Source of the DNA: Rhizobium sp. 18055
GTDB lineage: Bacteria > Pseudomonadota > Alphaproteobacteria > Rhizobiales > Rhizobiaceae
Assembly (NCBI RefSeq): GCF_902706285.1
Contig: NZ_CACSKD010000007.1
Coordinates: 124,001-188,000 of the forward strand
Reading direction: 5' to 3'
Length of the DNA stretch: 64,000 nt
Of this stretch, positions 63,617 to 64,000 are shown in pieces. How positions within the stretch are numbered: the stretch's first letter is position 1; each line of letters opens with the position of its first letter. The notes beneath the pieces are model-generated. The model searched no databases. It saw nothing but the letters and a program-made list of their open reading frames with translations, and was not told the origin of the DNA. Position numbers and translations under genes: made by a program.

Positions 63617-64000
63617 TTAGGAAACCATTCCGCAAAACGCGTCAAGCGCCGCGAGCCTCACCACGCCGCCTGCAGCCACGCCTGATGCACCCGGCATCGC
63701 CACCGGCGCGCCAAGCACCATCCCCTTCGGCAAGGCAAACTCCGCCGGCTCGCGCGTCAGGTTGAACACGAACAGCAACGTTTCCGCACCCTTCTTGCGG
63801 GTGAACACCAGCAGGTCCTGGTCGGTCTCGAGAAACGTCATCGCCCCGTCGAGCAGTGCCGGATGCGCCTTGCGGAAGGCGAGCGCCTGGCGATAGTGGT
63901 GCAGCACCGAGCCTTGGTCGCTTTCCTGCACATCGACGGAGAGCGCCGCCTGCTCATAGGGCACCGGCAGCCAGGATTTGTCGGCCGTCGTGAAGCCCGC
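63617..64000 (-). CDS. Alpha-glucosidase (GH13), C-terminal part (5' end outside window)
   Basis: The frame stays open to the window edge; 127 residues are visible. They read AGFTTADKSWLPV at the edge, then YRQALAFRKAHPALLDG and VFTRKKGAETLLFVFNLT. These are the end of the GH13 barrel and the C-terminal beta-sandwich of oligo-1,6-glucosidase/alpha-glucosidase enzymes, such as rhizobial AglA. The catalytic residues lie outside. Substrate and operon cannot be judged. Confidence 0.85.
   Translation of the reverse strand, partial: AGFTTADKSWLPVPYEQAALSVDVQESDQGSVLHHYRQALAFRKAHPALLDGAMTFLETDQDLLVFTRKKGAETLLFVFNLTREPAEFALPKGMVLGAPVAMPGASGVAAGGVVRLAALDAFCGMVS

Overview
The window is about 64 kb of GC-rich (roughly 60% by eye), densely coded chromosomal DNA. 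It most likely comes from a member of the Rhizobiaceae (Rhizobium/Agrobacterium/Ensifer group). The pointers are a fused trpE(G) gene behind a tiny trpL leader with three tandem Trp codons, a choXWV choline transporter, a NolR-type ArsR regulator, a short QueF, a MoxR-DUF58-DUF4159 operon next to a DUF1285-NUDIX-CCA operon, and the last piece of a rhizobial-type alpha-glucosidase. I found no rRNA, tRNA, CRISPR array, insertion sequence, integrase or phage gene. The region reads as core chromosome with a few accessory-looking genes.

Layout. 1-7 kb: the end of an endonuclease/phosphatase-fold protein, then two paralogous ABC exporters separated by an orphan ribbon-helix-helix gene and a chemoreceptor. 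7-14 kb: trmL, a Na/Pi cotransporter, hemF, small conserved proteins, and the tightly overlapping minus-strand operon DUF1285-NUDIX-CCA. 14-21 kb: the plus-strand operon MoxR-DUF58-DUF4159/BatA-like-membrane protein. 21-29 kb: two GNATs, an MFS carrier, a glutathionyl-hydroquinone reductase, a NUDIX protein, a phosphoesterase, a secreted TPR protein and an ECF sigma/membrane anti-sigma pair. 28.8-32.9 kb (minus): leuA behind a leucine-rich leader peptide, benE, and a ClpP-type protease. 33-39 kb: a DUF2076 protein, GT25, queF with a CDF metal exporter, a low-GC exported protein, DUF2161 and DUF2459. 39-47 kb: trpE(G) with its attenuator, a heme/hemoglobin TonB receptor, an extensin-like protein and fhs. 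47-56 kb: a membrane protein, a LuxR-type regulator behind a 12-bp inverted repeat, DUF2333 with a coiled-coil protein, tdk, choXWV, hugZ and nolR. 56-64 kb: a branched-chain amino acid binding protein, a Tat-exported hydrolase divergent from an OhrR-like regulator across two identical palindromes, adenine deaminase, a second chemoreceptor and the alpha-glucosidase fragment.

Functional themes. Two biosynthetic genes (leuA, trpE(G)) each sit behind a short leader ORF whose start codon lies 7-8 bp after a good -10 box. Both leaders therefore look leaderless and both carry a run of codons for the pathway's end product. Iron/heme genes (TonB receptor, hugZ, hemF) are scattered rather than clustered. 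I did not find a strikingly new multi-gene system. The observations most worth following up are regulatory: the leuA leader, the paired TATCGCGATA operators, the inverted repeat before the LuxR gene, and the 14-bp tandem repeat before the DUF2076 gene.
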